Assembly: GCF_000378505.1 (NCBI RefSeq)
Contig: NZ_KB899996.1
Coordinates: forward strand, 186,001 to 250,000
Direction: 5' to 3'
DNA: 64,000 bases
Source of the DNA: Modicisalibacter luteus DSM 23508
Lineage (GTDB): Bacteria; Pseudomonadota; Gammaproteobacteria; Pseudomonadales; Halomonadaceae
The position numbers and the translations under genes were made by a program. How positions within the stretch are numbered: position 1 is the first letter of the stretch; every line of letters begins with the position of its first letter. The notes beneath the pieces are model-generated. The model did not search any database. It worked only from the letters and a program-made list of their open reading frames with translations, and was not told the DNA's origin. Shown piece after piece: positions 1 through 7,732 of this stretch.

Positions 1-184
1 CCAGAGCATCTTCGCGCAGACGCGCCCCGGGGCGCAGCCTATGCTCGATGATGGCATCGCTAATGGTGCGGTAGATGGCATCGTGACGCTCGGCCCCATC
101 ACCGTTCTTGCCGCGGCGTCGCTTGGGCGCGGTATCGCCGCCGGCCTTTTCCGCACTGTCAGCCACTTGCTGGGGCTCGGTCAT
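1..184 (-). CDS. GntR-family (FadR-type) regulator, N-terminal part
   Basis: Only the first 61 codons are inside the window; the gene runs off the left edge. After a charged, low-complexity leader of about 30 residues comes a typical GntR winged-helix start (DAIYRTISDAIIEHRLRPG, then ARLRED at about residues 54-59). The ligand-binding C-terminal domain, expected to be of FCD type, is outside. It lies just downstream of the urate genes on the same strand, so control of purine catabolism is the likely role (inference). The motif TTGTATAC 37 bp upstream of the ATG recurs between hiuH and uraD, which fits autoregulation, but here it overlaps a TACAAT -10-like hexamer on the minus strand. Confidence 0.75.
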   Translation of the reverse strand, partial: MTEPQQVADSAEKAGGDTAPKRRRGKNGDGAERHDAIYRTISDAIIEHRLRPGARLREDAL

Positions 185-220
185 GATCAGCTTTCCCCGC
201 TCTTCTCATCGATGCCCCCA

Positions 221-228
221 TTGTATAC
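221..228. promoter_or_regulatory. TTGTATAC motif upstream of gntR (possible operator or -10)
   Basis: TTGTATAC contains the palindrome GTATAC and resembles half of a FadR-type GntR operator. The same octamer occurs at 2068-2075 in the hiuH/uraD intergenic region. On the minus strand it also reads TATACAAT, a plausible -10 for gntR. Both readings may be true if the repressor covers its own promoter. Confidence 0.4.
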
Positions 229-262
229 GCATAAGCCGGTCAGCGACGACTCGCGTCCGGTC

Positions 263-287
263 CCCTGGCCCAGCGTGAGGGCCAGGG
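263..287 (-). terminator. Hairpin after puuD (weak terminator candidate)
   Basis: CCCTGGCCC (263-271) and GGGCCAGGG (279-287) form a 9-bp perfect stem with a 7-nt loop, 33 bp past the puuD stop codon. No T-tract follows on the minus strand, so termination is uncertain; it could instead be an RNA-stabilising hairpin between puuD and gntR. Confidence 0.35.
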
Positions 288-319
288 CATGGCGATACGG
301 ACGGGTACGATTCCGTGTA

Positions 320-1549
320 TTACTTCTCCTTCTCCCAGGCTGCGATCTCCTCACGCTCCTCGTCGGTCATCTGGGTTATGTTGCCCAACGGCATATAGCC
401 GCTGGCGACAACCTGCTTGATCTGCGCGATCTGGTTCACGATCTGCTCGCCAGTATCGAAGGCCATACCGGACGGTGCCGCGGTGAAGGCAGGATGCTCG
501 GGCGCCTGAGCATGGCACTGCACGCAGCGGGCATCGATAATTTCGTGGATACGCTCCAGCGAGGCGCCTTCGTTGGCCGGCGCGGAGGCGGCGTCTTCAC
601 CGGCAGCCGGCGCATTGCTGACGCTAGGCGCTGCAATCCATACGTTGAGCAGGATCAGCACGGCCCCAGCGGCGGGATAGGCCGGCTTGATGCTGCCGGC
701 ATGCATCAGTACGAAGAACTGACGGATCAACGCGCCAGCAAAGATGAACAGCGTCATGATCAGCCATGCATGCTCATGCGAGTACATGAACGAATAGTGA
801 TTGCTGAGCATCAGCAGCACGACGGGCAGCGTGAAGTACGTGTTATGCACCGAACGCTGCTTGCCTCGCTTGCCGTCTAGCGGATCGGGGGCCGCGCCGG
901 CCTTCATGGCTTTCACCATGCGCCGCTGGCCGGGAATGATCCAGAAGAACACATTGGCCGACATCGCCGTAGCCATCACCGCCCCGGTGAGCAGGAAGGC
1001 AGCGCGCCCGGCAAAGATCTGCGTGCTCAGGTAAGCGACCAGAACCATCATCACAGCCACCGCCACGCTGAGCAGGCCGTCGCGCTCCATGTTGGGACTG
1101 AGGCGCTTGCAAAGCTCGTTGTAGACGACCCAGCCGGCCAGCAGGAACAGCAGGGCCACGACATTGGCCTGCCAACCGGACATGCTGGCGGCCCAGGCCC
1201 AGTCGGCGGAAGGGTCGATCAGATAGAACTCGGGATTGGCCAGGTACAGGGTGATGAACAGGGCAAAGCCCGACAGCCATGTGGTATAGGCTTTCCAGAA
1301 CGACCAATGCAGATCGTCGGGAAGCTTGTCCGGGCTCGTGGCGTATTTCTGGTTGTGATAGAAGCCGCCGCCATGGACTGCCCACAACTCGCCGAAGATC
1401 CCCTTGCGCTGGTCTTCCGCCGCCTTGGGCGGGCGCAGGCTATTATCCAGCATGACAAAGTAGATCGATTCGCCAATCCAGGCGATAGCAGCGATGACAT
1501 GCAACCATCGCAGCAGCATGTTAAGAAAATCCTGAAGATACGCTTCCAT
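320..1549 (-). CDS. puuD: Membrane urate oxidase PuuD (urate hydroxylase with cytochrome c domain)
   Basis: This is an integral-membrane urate oxidase that converts urate to 5-hydroxyisourate and passes electrons to the respiratory chain rather than making H2O2. The N-terminal ~300 residues are a multi-spanning DUF989/Urate_ox_N domain beginning with the helix LLRWLHVIAAIAWIGESIYF. The C-terminal ~70 residues form a cytochrome c domain with a haem motif CVQCH at residues 342-346 and a probable axial Met at 386 (YMPLGN). The length of 409 residues is normal for the family. It lies 51 bp after hiuH on the same strand, consistent with a hiuH-puuD operon that handles two successive steps. The start ATG has GAGAG about 9 nt upstream. 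Confidence 0.93.
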   Translation of the reverse strand: MEAYLQDFLNMLLRWLHVIAAIAWIGESIYFVMLDNSLRPPKAAEDQRKGIFGELWAVHGGGFYHNQKYATSPDKLPDDLHWSFWKAYTTWLSGFALFITLYLANPEFYLIDPSADWAWAASMSGWQANVVALLFLLAGWVVYNELCKRLSPNMERDGLLSVAVAVMMVLVAYLSTQIFAGRAAFLLTGAVMATAMSANVFFWIIPGQRRMVKAMKAGAAPDPLDGKRGKQRSVHNTYFTLPVVLLMLSNHYSFMYSHEHAWLIMTLFIFAGALIRQFFVLMHAGSIKPAYPAAGAVLILLNVWIAAPSVSNAPAAGEDAASAPANEGASLERIHEIIDARCVQCHAQAPEHPAFTAAPSGMAFDTGEQIVNQIAQIKQVVASGYMPLGNITQMTDEEREEIAAWEKEK

Positions 1550-1600
1550 GAAGGGACTCTCGTCTCGGCAATTTGTTATTGGACTCGAAGCGGGGCGCGA

Positions 1601-1954
1601 TTAGCTGCCCCGGTAAGTCGAGTAGCCGAAGGGCGAGAGCAGCAAGGGCACATGGTAGTGCTGGCTGGCATCGGCCACGCCAAAGCGCAGCGGGATACGA
1701 TCCAAAAAGCGCGGCGAACTGCCTGCGTCGCCTTGGGCATCCAGATAGTCACCGGCATGGAACAGCAGCTCATATTCTCCTGCGGTGAAATTATCGCCCT
1801 CCAAAATCGGAGCATCACAGCGCCCATCGTCATTAGTGATCACCTCGCCAAGCCGAGTGCGCTGCCCTTCATCGATACGGAAAATCTCGATGCGCAGGCC
1901 ATGCCCCGGGCAGCCCCGGGCGGTGTCCAGCACGTGTGTCGTCAGTCGTCCCAT
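1601..1954 (-). CDS. hiuH: 5-hydroxyisourate hydrolase (transthyretin-like)
   Basis: A 117-residue protein that hydrolyses 5-hydroxyisourate, the product of PuuD, to OHCU. The family signatures are present: [18 protein letters not shown] at the N-terminus (with the conserved active-site His), and the C-terminal YRGS tetrapeptide that ends almost all HiuH proteins. A longer reading frame exists upstream, but the ATG at 1954 is chosen because AGGAG sits 8 nt before it and because the family begins at this point. It heads the hiuH-puuD unit and is divergent from uraD, so the 170-bp gap before uraD probably holds promoters for both. Confidence 0.93.
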   Translation of the reverse strand: MGRLTTHVLDTARGCPGHGLRIEIFRIDEGQRTRLGEVITNDDGRCDAPILEGDNFTAGEYELLFHAGDYLDAQGDAGSSPRFLDRIPLRFGVADASQHYHVPLLLSPFGYSTYRGS

Positions 1955-2067
1955 GGTGGCGCTCCTCTTGTTCTGCCCTCTTGGGGGTAGTTCACGTAGC
2001 GGCATTCGCCGTGGCCGTTATCATGAAGACAGTTTTAGCGCTTTAAGAGATACAGTACAAAGTTTTT

Positions 2068-2077
2068 TTGTATACAG
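2068..2077. promoter_or_regulatory. Palindrome TTGTATACAG between hiuH and uraD (candidate GntR operator)
   Basis: TGTATACA (2069-2076) is a perfect 8-bp palindrome in an AT-rich stretch between the divergent hiuH and uraD genes. TTGTATAC also occurs upstream of the GntR gene at 221-228. A further copy near 37833, upstream of glyQ, looks like a -10 element, so the octamer alone is not diagnostic. Confidence 0.4.
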
Positions 2078-2125
2078 TTTTATATTAACGTTTATCCAAC
2101 CACTCGCTAGCCAAGGACAACAACC

Positions 2126-2653
2126 ATGACCGAGCCATGTCTTTTTCCTCGCCCCAGCACCCTGGACCGGGACGCTTTTGTCAGCCACTACGGCGACATC
2201 TACGAACATTCGCCCTGGATCGCCGAACTCGCCTGGGAACGCGGCCTGGATCAGGCTCAGGATACCCCTGCGGGCCTGGCCGAGGTCATGGGAAGAATCC
2301 TCACCGAGGCCTCGGCCGAGCGCCAACTGGAGGTGATCCGGGCCCACCCCGATCTGGCCGGCAAGGCCGCCAAGCAGGGCGAGCTGACTGTGGATTCAAC
2401 CCGTGAACAGGCCGGCGCCGGACTTGACCAATGCTCTGAGGAGGAGTTCGAGCGCTTCCATCGCTACAACGAGGCCTACAAGGCCCGTTTCGGCTTTCCC
2501 TTCGTGATGGCCGTCAAGGGCAGCGACCGCCACAAGATTCTCGCCGCCTTCGAGACCCGCCTGGCGCACACGCCCGACGAGGAACGACGTACCGCGATCG
2601 AACAGATCAACCGCATTGCCCGGTTTCGTCTGGATGATCGCGTCGCTGACTAG
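2126..2653 (+). CDS. uraD: OHCU decarboxylase
   Basis: A 175-residue 2-oxo-4-hydroxy-4-carboxy-5-ureidoimidazoline decarboxylase, the step after HiuH, giving S-allantoin. Family marks include the SPWIAELAW segment, the catalytic-His region IRAHPDLAGKAA, and the substrate-binding stretch FRFGFPFV-type sequence near residues 120-130 (ARFGFPFVMAVKG). The length is typical for the bacterial stand-alone enzyme. It is divergent from hiuH-puuD and followed 116 bp later by an iclR-type gene on the same strand. No allantoin-degrading gene is visible in the window, so further catabolism must be encoded elsewhere, possibly beyond the left edge. Confidence 0.92.
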   Translation: MTEPCLFPRPSTLDRDAFVSHYGDIYEHSPWIAELAWERGLDQAQDTPAGLAEVMGRILTEASAERQLEVIRAHPDLAGKAAKQGELTVDSTREQAGAGLDQCSEEEFERFHRYNEAYKARFGFPFVMAVKGSDRHKILAAFETRLAHTPDEERRTAIEQINRIARFRLDDRVAD

Positions 2654-2664
2654 GTCCCCCGCAA

Positions 2665-2705
2665 CCCTGGCGGAATCGCGAAAATGGAAACCCATTCCGC
2701 CAGGG
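2665..2705. promoter_or_regulatory. Inverted repeat with IclR-like operator upstream of the iclR gene
   Basis: CCCTGGCGGAAT (2665-2676) and ATTCCGCCAGGG (2694-2705) are perfect 12-bp inverted arms around a 17-nt spacer. The sequence TGGAAACCCATTCCG (2685-2699) overlapping the right arm resembles the known IclR consensus TGGAAATNATTTCCA. It could be an autoregulatory operator; as RNA it could also form a hairpin after uraD, but there is no T-tract. Confidence 0.45.
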
Positions 2706-2769
2706 CGGACAGCCGTGTTGCTAGCGTGTATCCTTGAACGCCAGTGGACGCGTTGAGGAGAACTTGGGC

Positions 2770-3615
2770 GTGACGGAAACCAGACGCAAACCGGTCGGTC
2801 GCCCGGCAGGATCCGGTAAGAGTAGTAGCGGGCACAGCCAGTCGCTGGTGCGCGGGCTCAACATTCTCGAAGGCCTGGCAGCGGCGCCGTCCGGGCTGGG
2901 CCTGTCCGATATCGCCCAGATTGTCGGCCTGGCGCCTTCGACCACGCACCGCCTGCTTCAGGCCCTGCACAAGCAGGGGTTCATCACCCAGGACGGTGAT
3001 CTGGGCTTGTGGAAGATTGGTGTCAAGACATTCCAGATCGGCAACACCTTTCTTGAGGCGCGGGACTTCGTGGCCACCGCCCGCCCCTATCTGCGCCAGC
3101 TGACCCAGGAAACCGGCGAGACCGCCAACCTGGGCATCCGTGACGAAGGTATGGCGGTATTCCTCGCCCAGAGCGAATCGTCGCAGATGATGCGCATGAT
3201 TACCCGCCTGGGCTCGCGTGCGCCACTGCATGCCTCAGGTGTTGGCAAGGCTCTGCTAGCCTGGCTCCCCGACCGGGAAGTGGAGAAGATCCTTCAGGCA
3301 CGCGGGCTCAACCGGGTGACCGAGAATACGCTCGACACCCCTTCCCGGCTTCGTGAAGGTCTGGCTGAGATTCGTCGACAGGGTTATGCCTGCGATCGCG
3401 AGGAGCACGCTATTGGCCTGCACTGCGTCGCAGCGTCCATCCATGATGAACATGCCAACCCGCTTGCGGCGATTTCGGTCTCCGGCCCGGTTGCACGTAT
3501 TCCCGAATCACGCCTGGCCGAACTTGGTGGCATGGTAAGTCGCGCCGCTCGCGAGATTACCCTGCAAATCGGCGGTCGCCTGCCCACGCTGGAAGAGATC
3601 GCCAAGCGCGCCTGA
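2770..3615 (+). CDS. IclR-family transcriptional regulator
   Basis: A 281-residue regulator with an N-terminal winged helix (about residues 22-85; SLVRGLNILEGL followed by LSDIAQIVGLAPSTTHRLLQ) and a C-terminal IclR effector domain (about 100-275; RLGSRAPLHASGVGKALLAW and a conserved ACDREEHAIGLHCVA segment). The GTG at 2770 is preferred over the upstream TTG codons because GAGGAG ends 9 nt before it. Position beside uraD suggests control of urate or allantoin catabolism, as for AllR-type proteins, but the effector cannot be told from sequence. An inverted repeat just upstream resembles an IclR operator. Confidence 0.88.
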   Translation: MTETRRKPVGRPAGSGKSSSGHSQSLVRGLNILEGLAAAPSGLGLSDIAQIVGLAPSTTHRLLQALHKQGFITQDGDLGLWKIGVKTFQIGNTFLEARDFVATARPYLRQLTQETGETANLGIRDEGMAVFLAQSESSQMMRMITRLGSRAPLHASGVGKALLAWLPDREVEKILQARGLNRVTENTLDTPSRLREGLAEIRRQGYACDREEHAIGLHCVAASIHDEHANPLAAISVSGPVARIPESRLAELGGMVSRAAREITLQIGGRLPTLEEIAKRA

Positions 3616-3643
3616 GCGACGCGTCGCTTGCCTCCCCATGCTG

Positions 3644-3680
3644 AACGGCCCCGGCAACCATGATTGGCGCCGGGGCCGTT
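3644..3680. terminator. Bidirectional terminator-like hairpin between iclR and SDR gene
   Basis: AACGGCCCCGGC (3644-3655) pairs perfectly with GCCGGGGCCGTT (3669-3680), giving a 12-bp GC-rich stem with a 13-nt loop. It lies between two convergent genes. T-tracts are short (TTT on the plus strand), so strength is uncertain. Confidence 0.65.
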
Positions 3681-3706
3681 TCGGTGCGGCATGTCGTACC
3701 GAAGAC

Positions 3707-4558
3707 TCAGGTATTGAGCACAACGCCGCCGTTGAGGTGCAGTGTCTGGCCCGACATGTAAGAAGATTCTTCGCTGGCCAGATAGACGTAGGCCGGCCCT
3801 ATCTCGCTGGGCTGAGCAGCACGATCCATGGGCACTTGCCCGCCGAACCCTTCAACCTTTTCCTCGGGGAAGCTGGCCGGGATCAACGGGGTCCAGACCG
3901 GGCCAGGCGCCACGGCATTGATGCGAATGCCCTTGCTGGCCAGCGGCGTGGCAAGTGAGCGCACCAACCCTTGAATGGCACCCTTGGTGGCGCTGTAGTC
4001 GATCAGCGATGGGTTGCCCTTGAAGGCATTGACCGACGAGGTGCCAATGATCGTATCGCCCTCGCTCAGATGCGGCAGGACCAGCTTGATCAAGTAGAAA
4101 TGGCTGAAAATGTTGGTCTGGAAGGTACGTGTCAGCTGATCATCGGGGATCTGGGTGATATCGTCCCAGGCGTGCTGCTCGGCGGCATTATTGACCAGGA
4201 TGTTGAGCTTGCCGAAGACCTGCAGCGCCTTGTCGACGGCCTCACGGCAGAACGCCGGATCGCCGACATCGCCCTTGATCAGCTCGCAGCGGCGGCCTTC
4301 CGCCTCGATCAGCGCCCTGGTGTCCTCGGCATCACGATCCTCATCGAGATACACCAGCACACAATCGGCGCCCTCCCGGGCATAGTGCACAGCCACGGCA
4401 CGCCCGATGCCGCTGTCGCCGCCGGTGATCAACGCCACCTTGTCCTTGAGCTTGTCCGTACCGCGGTAGCTGGCGCGGATAAATTCCGGTTCCGGCTGCA
4501 TCTCGTGCTCATCGCCGGGCTGTTGCTGTCGCTGGGGAGGAAACTTTTCATCGGCCAT
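3707..4558 (-). CDS. Short-chain dehydrogenase/reductase (YghA/GsiB-like)
   Basis: A 283-residue NAD(P)-dependent SDR. The Rossmann nucleotide motif TGGDSGIG lies at 45-52, the NNAA motif at about 123-126, and the Ser-Tyr-Lys triad at about S175, Y188 and K192 (YSATKGA). The hydrophilic N-terminal extension rich in Gln and Pro (PPQRQQQPGDEHEMQPEPEF) is typical of the YghA/YdaD group of stress-induced oxidoreductases. The substrate is unknown. The ATG at 4558 is chosen because AGGAG lies 9 nt upstream. It is convergent with the iclR gene and divergent from pyrB, and is probably monocistronic. Confidence 0.88.
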   Translation of the reverse strand: MADEKFPPQRQQQPGDEHEMQPEPEFIRASYRGTDKLKDKVALITGGDSGIGRAVAVHYAREGADCVLVYLDEDRDAEDTRALIEAEGRRCELIKGDVGDPAFCREAVDKALQVFGKLNILVNNAAEQHAWDDITQIPDDQLTRTFQTNIFSHFYLIKLVLPHLSEGDTIIGTSSVNAFKGNPSLIDYSATKGAIQGLVRSLATPLASKGIRINAVAPGPVWTPLIPASFPEEKVEGFGGQVPMDRAAQPSEIGPAYVYLASEESSYMSGQTLHLNGGVVLNT

Positions 4559-4755
4559 GTGCATGCACTCCTGTGTCGCACTGGTTGGGAAAAGGCGCCA
4601 TTCTCCTTCGGCGCCGATGACGCATGGCCTACTGAAGATAGAAAGCGCACTCGACGACGACAAGCGAAGCCTGCAGCACCTCTCAGTGATGTCCGCGGCC
4701 AGGGCGGTTACACTAGCCCCCACTTTGTTGCCACCGTCATGCCGAGGCCGCTGCG

Positions 4756-5787
4756 ATGAGTTCTCACCTGCTCTCCGTCGATTCCCTATCCCGCGATCAC
4801 GTCGATCACCTGTTACGCGTCGCTAGTCGCATGGAACCGATTGCCCAGCGACGCAAGATCACCCGGGTGCTGGAGGGTGCCGTGCTCGGCAACCTGTTCT
4901 TCGAGGCCAGCACGCGCACCCGCGTCAGCTTCCATGCTGCATTCTGCCGCCTGGGGGGCAGCGTTTGCGACACTACCGGTTTCACCTTCTCGTCGATGGC
5001 CAAGGGCGAGTCACTCTACGACACCAGCCGAGTAATGAGCGGCTATTGTGACGCCATCGTCATGCGCCACCCCGATCAGGGCTCGGTGGCCGAATTCGCC
5101 CAGGCGACCAATGTGCCGGTAATCAACGGTGGTGACGGTCCGGGCGAGCACCCCAGCCAGGCGCTGCTCGACCTGTATACCATCGACAAGGAATTCACGC
5201 GGCTTGGCAAGACGCTGGCCGGTGCCCACCTGCTGTTGACCGGCGACTTGAAGTACGGGCGCACCGTGCATTCGCTGATCAAGCTGCTATCGCTTTACGC
5301 CCCGATGCGCATCACACTGGTATCGCCGCCCGGACTGGAGATGCCCAGCCACCTCGTCGATCTGGTCGCCTCGCGCGGACATCAGGTCGAACTGCGCGAG
5401 AGTCTGTCCAGCGATTTCGGCGACCTGGACGTGATCTACACCACCCGCATTCAGAAGGAGCGCTTCACCGAGGAAATGATGGAGAGTTTCTCCGGCGTGT
5501 CCCAGGACTTCACCATCGACCGCGCCTTTCTCGACCAGCGCTGCAACGACACCACCATCGTCATGCACCCGCTGCCGCGCGACAGCCGGCCGGGCGCCAA
5601 TGACCTCAACGTCGATCTCAACGGCGACCCACGCCTGGCGATCTTCCGCCAGACCGACAATGGCATCCCCGTACGGATGGCGATCTTCGCCACCCTGCTC
5701 GAGGTCGAGGACCAGATCGAGAAGGACCTGCGCGACGTCAAATGGTTCGTGCCGAGGAAGCTGGGCGTGGACGACCGCGAGTTCTAG
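4756..5787 (+). CDS. pyrB: Aspartate carbamoyltransferase (long form)
   Basis: Catalyses condensation of carbamoyl phosphate and aspartate, the committed step of pyrimidine synthesis. Carbamoyl-phosphate contacts are visible: STRTR at 52-56, the flexible-loop Lys in MAKGESLYDT (K83), GEHPSQ (H132, Q135) and HPLPR at 271-275. At 343 residues it is about 30 longer than the E. coli enzyme, with a charged C-terminal tail; it resembles the long PyrB found in Shewanella-like bacteria. No pyrI, pyrR or pyrC is adjacent, so it appears to be a single-gene unit. It is convergent with ruvX, leaving only 11 bp between them. Confidence 0.93.
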   Translation: MSSHLLSVDSLSRDHVDHLLRVASRMEPIAQRRKITRVLEGAVLGNLFFEASTRTRVSFHAAFCRLGGSVCDTTGFTFSSMAKGESLYDTSRVMSGYCDAIVMRHPDQGSVAEFAQATNVPVINGGDGPGEHPSQALLDLYTIDKEFTRLGKTLAGAHLLLTGDLKYGRTVHSLIKLLSLYAPMRITLVSPPGLEMPSHLVDLVASRGHQVELRESLSSDFGDLDVIYTTRIQKERFTEEMMESFSGVSQDFTIDRAFLDQRCNDTTIVMHPLPRDSRPGANDLNVDLNGDPRLAIFRQTDNGIPVRMAIFATLLEVEDQIEKDLRDVKWFVPRKLGVDDREF

Positions 5788-5798
5788 GCTCGCCGACG

Positions 5799-6248
5799 TC
5801 ACTCGCGACGTGACGGCAGTCCCTCGTTGCTTGCAAACCAACCCTCGAGGATCAACTGCGCAGCCAGGCCATCGACGCCTTCCTCGCGGTAGTTGCCACG
5901 ATGGCCTGCCTCTCGGGCGATGGCCTTGGCCTCGAACGTCGAGCCACGCTCGTCGACCATCTCGCAGGGCTTGCCGTAGCGCCCGTAGAGCCGCTTGCCG
6001 AACTTGCGGGCCCGCAGGCTCATCTCGGACTCGCTGCCATCCATGTTGAGCGGCAATCCGACCACGAAAAGATCCGGACGCCACTCCTCGACCAACCGTG
6101 TCACCACGTTCCAGTCGGGGATACCGTCACGGGCCGGGAGCGGGTCCAGGGCCGAGGCGCTGGCCAGCAGTTCGTTGCCCACCGCCACACCGATGCGCCG
6201 CGTGCCGAAATCGAAGGCCAGGATCAACCGCTCCCCCGCTCCTGCCAT
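5799..6248 (-). CDS. ruvX: Holliday-junction resolvase-like RuvX/YqgF (pre-16S rRNA nuclease)
   Basis: A 149-residue RNase H-fold protein. Conserved acidic elements are AFDFGTRRIGVAVG at the N-terminus, GLPLNMDGSES in the middle, and VDERGSTFEA with a later acidic EEGVDGLAA segment. In E. coli the protein acts in 16S rRNA 5' maturation. The start ATG at 6248 shares one base with the yqgE stop (TGATG), so it is probably translationally coupled. The yqgE-ruvX pair is conserved across gammaproteobacteria. Confidence 0.93.
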   Translation of the reverse strand: MAGAGERLILAFDFGTRRIGVAVGNELLASASALDPLPARDGIPDWNVVTRLVEEWRPDLFVVGLPLNMDGSESEMSLRARKFGKRLYGRYGKPCEMVDERGSTFEAKAIAREAGHRGNYREEGVDGLAAQLILEGWFASNEGLPSRRE

Positions 6249-6805
6249 CAACTGTGTCCTATCTGGCTGGTCAACAGGTTCAGGTCGATGCCGAGAATTC
6301 CTGCAGCGGCATTCAGGCGCTGTTCCGGGGGTAAATCGAAAATGATGCCCGGCTGCGCCTCGACCGTCAGCCAGGTATTTTCCTTGAGCTCGTTCTCGAG
6401 CTGGCCCGCCTCCCAACCACAGCAGCCCAGGCAGATCAGAAAGGTATCCGGCCCCTTGCCGGCGGCAAGCGCGTGCAGCATGTCCATTGACGTGGTCAGC
6501 GCCACGTCATCGGCGACCTGGATACTCGAATCCCACGGCTCACTGCTGCCTCGGTGCAGAATGAAGCCACGGTCCTTGTGGGTCGGTCCACCGTAATACA
6601 CCGGCGTGTCGCGCACCGGGCATTCATCGGCATCGATATCGACCTGTTCGAACAGCACGTCGAGCGTCAATTCCAGCGGATGGTTGACGATGATGCCCAT
6701 GGTGCCGTTCTCGTCATGGTCGCACAGATAACTGAGACTGCCGGCGAAGTTGGGATCCTCGAGGTGAGGCATCGCCAGCAGGAAATGATTGCGCAAGCTT
6801 TGCAT
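6248..6805 (-). CDS. yqgE: UPF0301 protein YqgE/AlgH
   Basis: A 185-residue UPF0301 protein. Typical motifs: SLRNHFLLAMPHLEDPNF at the start, GTMGIIVNHP around residue 35, and the CLGCCGWEAGQLENEL stretch. In Pseudomonas the homologue is called AlgH; its biochemical role is not settled. The ATG at 6805 has AGGAGG directly upstream, only 3 nt away; an upstream in-frame TTG is unlikely. It sits 14 bp after tonB and overlaps ruvX by one base, in the conserved order gshB-tonB-yqgE-ruvX. Confidence 0.92.
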   Translation of the reverse strand: MQSLRNHFLLAMPHLEDPNFAGSLSYLCDHDENGTMGIIVNHPLELTLDVLFEQVDIDADECPVRDTPVYYGGPTHKDRGFILHRGSSEPWDSSIQVADDVALTTSMDMLHALAAGKGPDTFLICLGCCGWEAGQLENELKENTWLTVEAQPGIIFDLPPEQRLNAAAGILGIDLNLLTSQIGHS

Positions 6806-6819
6806 GTGCCTCCTGGGCG

Positions 6820-7719
6820 TCAACGTACGCCGAAGTTATTCCCTTTGCCGAAACGCCAGACCCGCGTGATGGTCAGCGTGTCGCGTTCACCCATTCCGCG
6901 ATCGAAGGGTCGGTAGGGCGCTGCACCCTGGATCGTCTGCAGGGCAGCCTGGTCGAGTTCGGGATACCCTGATGATTGTATCACCTCTGCCTGGCGTACC
7001 TGACCATCGCTGCCAATGACGACCCGAATGCGTAGCTGACCCTCCAACTCCGACGGCGCTGGATAGAAGCGGTTGCCATAAGTCTCGACGCGCCGGGTCC
7101 AGTCCGCAATATAGCGGGCCTCGGCGGCACGCCGAGCGGCCTTCTGATCGCGATCGCCGGTCGTCTCGGTGGTTGGCGAGGACTCGAATCCTCGCTCACG
7201 GATACTCGATGTCGCCTGGGCGAGCAGGGCCTGCCCGCTGGGCGCCGTTCGGGACTTCGGGGGTGAGGCTGGAGCACTGGGCTGCGAAGGCGCCGGTGGG
7301 GAAACCGGCGCCTCGGTGGGCTCCGGCCGCGGAGGCGTTGCGGACTCGGGCGGAACCTGTGGCTCGGGTGGGGCCTGTGGCCTGGACAACGTTTCCGGAG
7401 TCGGGGGCTCGGACGGCGCTGCGGGCTTATCGGGTGCTACAGGCGTTCCCGACGACGTGTCGACCCGCTCGCGACGGACAGCCTGCTGATTGGCCTCGGC
7501 AATGGCCTGGGCGGCGCCTGGCTCGACTGACGGCTGGGTAACGAGTACCACGTCGAGACTGGTCGGCTCGCGAGGGACCCACTCGCTGTCGATCTGCCAG
7601 GCAGCAATCCCGGCAAATACCAAGGCGTGCAGTGCCAGCGCTACCGCCCACGCCGCCAACTGACGATGCCGACGTCCGACCGGTACACGACGCACAAGGC
7701 TGCCCGGCGATCCAGCCAT
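6820..7719 (-). CDS. tonB: TonB-family energy transducer
   Basis: A 299-residue TonB protein: a cytoplasmic basic N-terminus, one transmembrane helix at about 21-41 containing a His (LALHALVF), a long Pro/Glu/Ser-rich periplasmic linker (about 95-170), and a C-terminal TonB domain (about 205-295; GQLRIRVVIGSDGQVRQAEV and SSGYPELDQAAL). It couples the proton-motive force to outer-membrane uptake through ExbBD, which are not encoded here. The location next to gshB-yqgE-ruvX is the standard Pseudomonas-type arrangement. Confidence 0.9.
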   Translation of the reverse strand: MAGSPGSLVRRVPVGRRHRQLAAWAVALALHALVFAGIAAWQIDSEWVPREPTSLDVVLVTQPSVEPGAAQAIAEANQQAVRRERVDTSSGTPVAPDKPAAPSEPPTPETLSRPQAPPEPQVPPESATPPRPEPTEAPVSPPAPSQPSAPASPPKSRTAPSGQALLAQATSSIRERGFESSPTTETTGDRDQKAARRAAEARYIADWTRRVETYGNRFYPAPSELEGQLRIRVVIGSDGQVRQAEVIQSSGYPELDQAALQTIQGAAPYRPFDRGMGERDTLTITRVWRFGKGNNFGVR

Positions 7720-7732
7720 GGTACAGCCCTGC

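Noticed and set aside
53-880. Plus-strand frame covering gntR and the puuD 3' region
   Set aside because: Low-similarity shadow of real minus-strand genes.
5797-5815. Hairpin CGTCAC/GTGACG between pyrB and ruvX as a terminator
   Set aside because: Only 6 bp, no T-tract, and it falls within the last codons of ruvX.
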